The notes beneath the pieces were generated by a model. That model made no database searches, was not told the DNA's origin, and was given only the letters and a program-made list of their open reading frames with translations. 8,965 nucleotides of DNA from CALVGQ01 sp964368495 (lineage in GTDB: Bacteria; Bacillota_I; Bacilli_A; Erysipelotrichales; Erysipelotrichaceae), in NCBI GenBank assembly GCA_964368495.1, contig CAYJAJ010000042.1:1-8965 (forward strand). The letters are read 5' to 3'. The position numbers were made by a program, and so were the translations under genes. Of the stretch, positions 6,908 through 8,965 are shown in pieces (position 1 is the first letter of the stretch; each line of letters begins with the position of its first letter).

Positions 6908-6951
6908 AAAAAACCACACCTTTCTAATTGTCTTTAATTATTAGGGTGCAG
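6907..6951 (-). terminator. Rho-independent terminator of the hydrogenase-GGDEF gene
   Basis: On the minus strand, CTGCACC (6945-6951) pairs with GGTGTGG (6914-6920) using two G-U pairs. CTAAT (6940-6944) pairs with ATTAG (6924-6928), with a three-base bulge (6921-6923) and an 11-base loop. A run of seven T (6907-6913) follows directly. It begins about 30 bases after the stop codon at 6982. It is built from the IS-like end sequence. Confidence 0.72.
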
Positions 6952-6981
6952 TTCAATCTTTATTAATAGCCTTTTTTAATA

Positions 6982-8718
6982 TTAATATTTTCTTCGATCA
7001 ACACGTTGGTGTTTTTGATAAAACTCAGCTTTGCTTTTATACATCTCTTCATCTGCTTTTGCTACACAATCATTAAAGTCATCACTAGACAAACTTATCG
7101 CTTTACCTACTGAGATTGTTAATACATCATTACTAAGTACTTCTGATTCTAGTTTTAATATATTTTCATAAAATTCTGTAGCATCTGTGCTTGTATCTAA
7201 GACGATAAACTCATCACCTCCAACACGATATACAAAGTGTTTAAATATGCTTTTTAAAACATTTGCACAGTCCTTTATCAAACTATCTCCAAAGCTATGT
7301 CCTCGGCTATCATTAGCCTCTTTTAATCCATTAATATCTACAAATAATATTCCCACAAACCCAGGATGTTCCTCAAGTAATTCTGATGCTTTAGTAGAAT
7401 AACTGTTGCGGTTTTTAACCCCTGTCAAATCATCAACATAGCTTAATTTATGGTACTTATTTAATAGAAAATACTTGCAGTTGTCTTTGTGATTATCTCC
7501 TTGTGCCATGGCTGTAGCAAAACTAGTACAATCAGCATAGCCACAAGAAAAACAATTGATATGTCTATCTGATTCTTTAAATTTACCAAGTTCAATAAAA
7601 GTTAACTCTAAATCAAGATTTTCTTTGACAGTATATTGACTACTTTTATTAGTGTAAGTTCTTGTATAATCTTTAAAAACAAGATTATTATCAAAATATT
7701 CCATAAGCTGTTCTGTTTTATCCACAGTTATTTTTTTAACATATTCATTTGTAAGTTCGTCAATTTTATTAAATTTGGCACTTCTATAAGTTCCCGTTCC
7801 TATATTACATCCATGTTCGCAGTTTAACGTATCTACAATTAAAGGCACTGGATCATTGTTAGCAAGGTCTTCGATATATTGTTTAAAGTATTTCTCTATA
7901 TTGAAAATGCCTTCAATAGATTTAATCCATACATCTTCACCTAAGTGATATTTAATATTTTGGGCAAGTCCGCCCGGTCTTGAAAAAGCAGCACCTATAG
8001 AACCTTCGATATTATCAAAGTTCACATTTGGATAATCATTAAAATTTATATCGTTTTCTTTAATATAATCTAAAAATTTCGCAAAGGTTACATTATAATC
8101 TAACCACCCATTAGAAATTTCATCAGAAAACTCACGTTTTTTTCCAATGCAAGGTGATAAAAATAAAATTTTATCTTGAATTTTTAAATGCTTTTTTAAA
8201 TAAGTTGTTATACATAGGATGGGACTTTGAATCGGTGATAAATATTCAATTAACTCTGGACGATATTTTTCAACATAGCTAACTATAACTGGACAAGGTT
8301 GCGAGATAAGCGTTTTTGGTTTTTCTTCTTGAATATATTTTAAGTGTGCCCATGTACAAATATCTGCACCTAGTGATACATCATATACTTTATTTACTCC
8401 TAATGATTTTAAATATCCTAGTACCTGATTAAGATTATCAAAGTTAGTTTTTGCAGCTGGAGCTACAATTACAGATATTGAAACCCCCTTTTTTAAGTCA
8501 CTAAAAAATTCTTTTAAATCGTCCACATAATCACGAGCTTGATGATCACATACAGAAATACACTCGCCGCAGGATATACAAAAGCCTTCTTTAATTATCA
8601 CTTTATTTTCTTGATTATCTAAAATGGCTTTATTAGCATTTATTGGGCATTTTAAAATACATTTATTACAGCCAACACAAGCACTTGAGATAGTGTATAC
8701 ATAATTCATTTTTTCCAT
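6982..8718 (-). CDS. [FeFe]-hydrogenase-like sensor fused to a GGDEF diguanylate cyclase
   Basis: The 578-residue protein has no signal peptide or membrane segment, so it is probably cytoplasmic. In order it carries: two [4Fe-4S] ferredoxin motifs (Cys14/17/20/24 and Cys47/50/53/57); an [FeFe]-hydrogenase large-subunit C-domain, about 82-320; a four-cysteine Fe-S motif of the CxxCGxxxC...C type (Cys389, 392, 397, 414); and a GGDEF domain, about 424-570. The hydrogenase domain keeps the four H-cluster cubane cysteines: Cys142 in SQPCP, Cys190 in SPCIGKKRE, and Cys300 and Cys304 in NCEHGC. The GGDEF motif is intact (500-504) with metal Asp461 in FVDINGLKEAND, so c-di-GMP synthesis is likely. 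No RxxD inhibitory site precedes it. The cysteine used for proton transfer in true hydrogenases (first C of TSCCP) is Pro141. This suggests a sensory role, as proposed for group C [FeFe] proteins fused to signalling domains. ATG 8718 has AGGA at 8726-8729. Domain calls are firm; the signal sensed is inference. Confidence 0.93.
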   Translation of the reverse strand: MEKMNYVYTISSACVGCNKCILKCPINANKAILDNQENKVIIKEGFCISCGECISVCDHQARDYVDDLKEFFSDLKKGVSISVIVAPAAKTNFDNLNQVLGYLKSLGVNKVYDVSLGADICTWAHLKYIQEEKPKTLISQPCPVIVSYVEKYRPELIEYLSPIQSPILCITTYLKKHLKIQDKILFLSPCIGKKREFSDEISNGWLDYNVTFAKFLDYIKENDINFNDYPNVNFDNIEGSIGAAFSRPGGLAQNIKYHLGEDVWIKSIEGIFNIEKYFKQYIEDLANNDPVPLIVDTLNCEHGCNIGTGTYRSAKFNKIDELTNEYVKKITVDKTEQLMEYFDNNLVFKDYTRTYTNKSSQYTVKENLDLELTFIELGKFKESDRHINCFSCGYADCTSFATAMAQGDNHKDNCKYFLLNKYHKLSYVDDLTGVKNRNSYSTKASELLEEHPGFVGILFVDINGLKEANDSRGHSFGDSLIKDCANVLKSIFKHFVYRVGGDEFIVLDTSTDATEFYENILKLESEVLSNDVLTISVGKAISLSSDDFNDCVAKADEEMYKSKAEFYQKHQRVDRRKY

Positions 8719-8765
8719 AATTTGTTCCTACACCTATTTTATAAGATTTTTATTTCACGAACACT

Positions 8766-8795
8766 ATTATATAGCATGGTATAAATAATTGTCAA
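8766..8795 (-). promoter_or_regulatory. Sigma-A-type promoter of the hydrogenase-GGDEF gene
   Basis: A perfect TTGACA (8790-8795) and a perfect TATAAT (8766-8771) on the minus strand are separated by 18 bp. Transcription would start near 8758, giving a leader of about 40 bases with an AGGA ribosome binding site at 8726-8729, seven bases before the ATG. This is the strongest promoter match in the window. Confidence 0.75.
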
Positions 8796-8830
8796 TTTTA
8801 GTAAATTTTTTATTTATTATTTTAGTAAAT
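8795..8830 (-). repeat. Pair of 12-bp direct repeats just upstream of the -35
   Basis: ATTTACTAAAAT (minus strand) occurs at 8795-8806 and 8819-8830, identical over 12 bases and 24 bp apart. The proximal copy overlaps the first base of TTGACA. Placement suits a tandem binding site for a regulator of the sensor gene, or an UP-element-like A/T tract. Confidence 0.5.
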
Positions 8831-8910
8831 CTTTTTGCTCTTATATACTCTTCAATTTGATTATAATTAATTTTGTCTCTTGACGATAATTTATAGACTA
8901 GAAAGCACCA

Positions 8911-8965
8911 TTATTTATTCTTTTTAATTAGGATAAATGCACCTGCTACCACAAACATCAAAGTT
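8911..8965 (-). CDS. C-terminus of an unidentified protein with a hydrophobic end and basic tail (partial)
   Basis: The last 17 codons before a TAA at 8911-8913 read TLMFVVAGAFILIKKNK. A hydrophobic stretch followed by a lysine-rich tail at the very C-terminus is typical of sortase-anchored surface proteins and other tail-anchored membrane proteins. No LPXTG is visible because the gene continues past the window edge. The frame is open to the edge and on the same strand as all other genes. No convincing terminator follows in the 192-base gap. The short length limits confidence. Confidence 0.45.
   Translation of the reverse strand, partial: TLMFVVAGAFILIKKNK

Larger units (their letters stand above)
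6842..6955 (-). mobile_element. Probable decayed left end of an IS3-family insertion sequence
   Basis: Reading the minus strand from 6955, the segment begins TGAACTGCACCC, like the terminal repeats of IS3/IS150-group elements in Bacillota. The remains of orfA start about 50 bases inside, the expected distance. The right end and the rest of the transposase are missing, and no target duplication can be identified. The insertion point is 26 bases after the stop of the hydrogenase-like sensor gene. Confidence 0.42.

Noticed and set aside
6982..8718. A true catalytic [FeFe]-hydrogenase
   Set aside because: The proton-transfer cysteine is missing and the chain ends in a GGDEF output domain; a sensor is the better reading.
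1..8965. tRNA, rRNA, CRISPR array, riboswitch or phage gene
   Set aside because: No cloverleaf, spaced repeat array, conserved riboswitch core or phage protein was recognised on either strand.

Overview
The window is AT-rich DNA that reads as a low-GC member of the Bacillota. Strong AGGAGG-type ribosome binding sites, the rapZ–yvcK–whiA core and standard TGA stops support this. The divergent YvcK and RapZ motifs make a lineage outside the classical Bacilli (Erysipelotrichia-like or clostridial) plausible, but the sequence alone does not settle it. Every convincing gene lies on the minus strand, so the window is described from high to low coordinates, in the direction of transcription.

The right edge (8911-8965) holds the last 17 codons of a gene ending in a hydrophobic segment and a short basic tail. 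A 192-base gap follows. It carries a good sigma-A-type promoter with a perfect TTGACA, and a pair of 12-bp direct repeats abutting that -35. This promoter drives the most striking gene of the window (6982-8718). Its 578-residue product joins two ferredoxin clusters, an [FeFe]-hydrogenase H-cluster-type domain, another four-cysteine Fe-S motif and an intact GGDEF diguanylate cyclase domain. It looks like a redox- or H2-sensing c-di-GMP synthase rather than a working hydrogenase.

The gap from 6621 to 6981 holds two things. Just behind the sensor gene is what looks like the decayed left end of an IS3-type insertion sequence: a terminal-repeat-like TGAACTGCACCC and a frameshifted start of orfA. 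The hairpin and T-run in this end can serve as the terminator of the sensor gene. Further on are a probable promoter and a strong Shine-Dalgarno for the next operon.

From 6620 to 1770 six genes are packed with overlaps or gaps of at most 14 bases: rapZ, yvcK (glmR), whiA, a small two-helix membrane protein, a DUF2156 (MprF C-domain-like) protein and an Eis-like GNAT acetyltransferase. The first three form the widely conserved module linking cell-wall precursor supply, central carbon flux and division. The last three are accessory and may act together on lipids, envelope or aminoacylated substrates.

After a 145-base gap with its own likely promoter, a second transcription unit begins. It encodes a transglutaminase-like lipoprotein (722-1624) and, 13 bases later, a GspF/PilC-type inner-membrane protein of a type II secretion or type IV pilus machine, cut by the left edge of the window. 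No tRNA, rRNA, CRISPR array or phage gene was seen.
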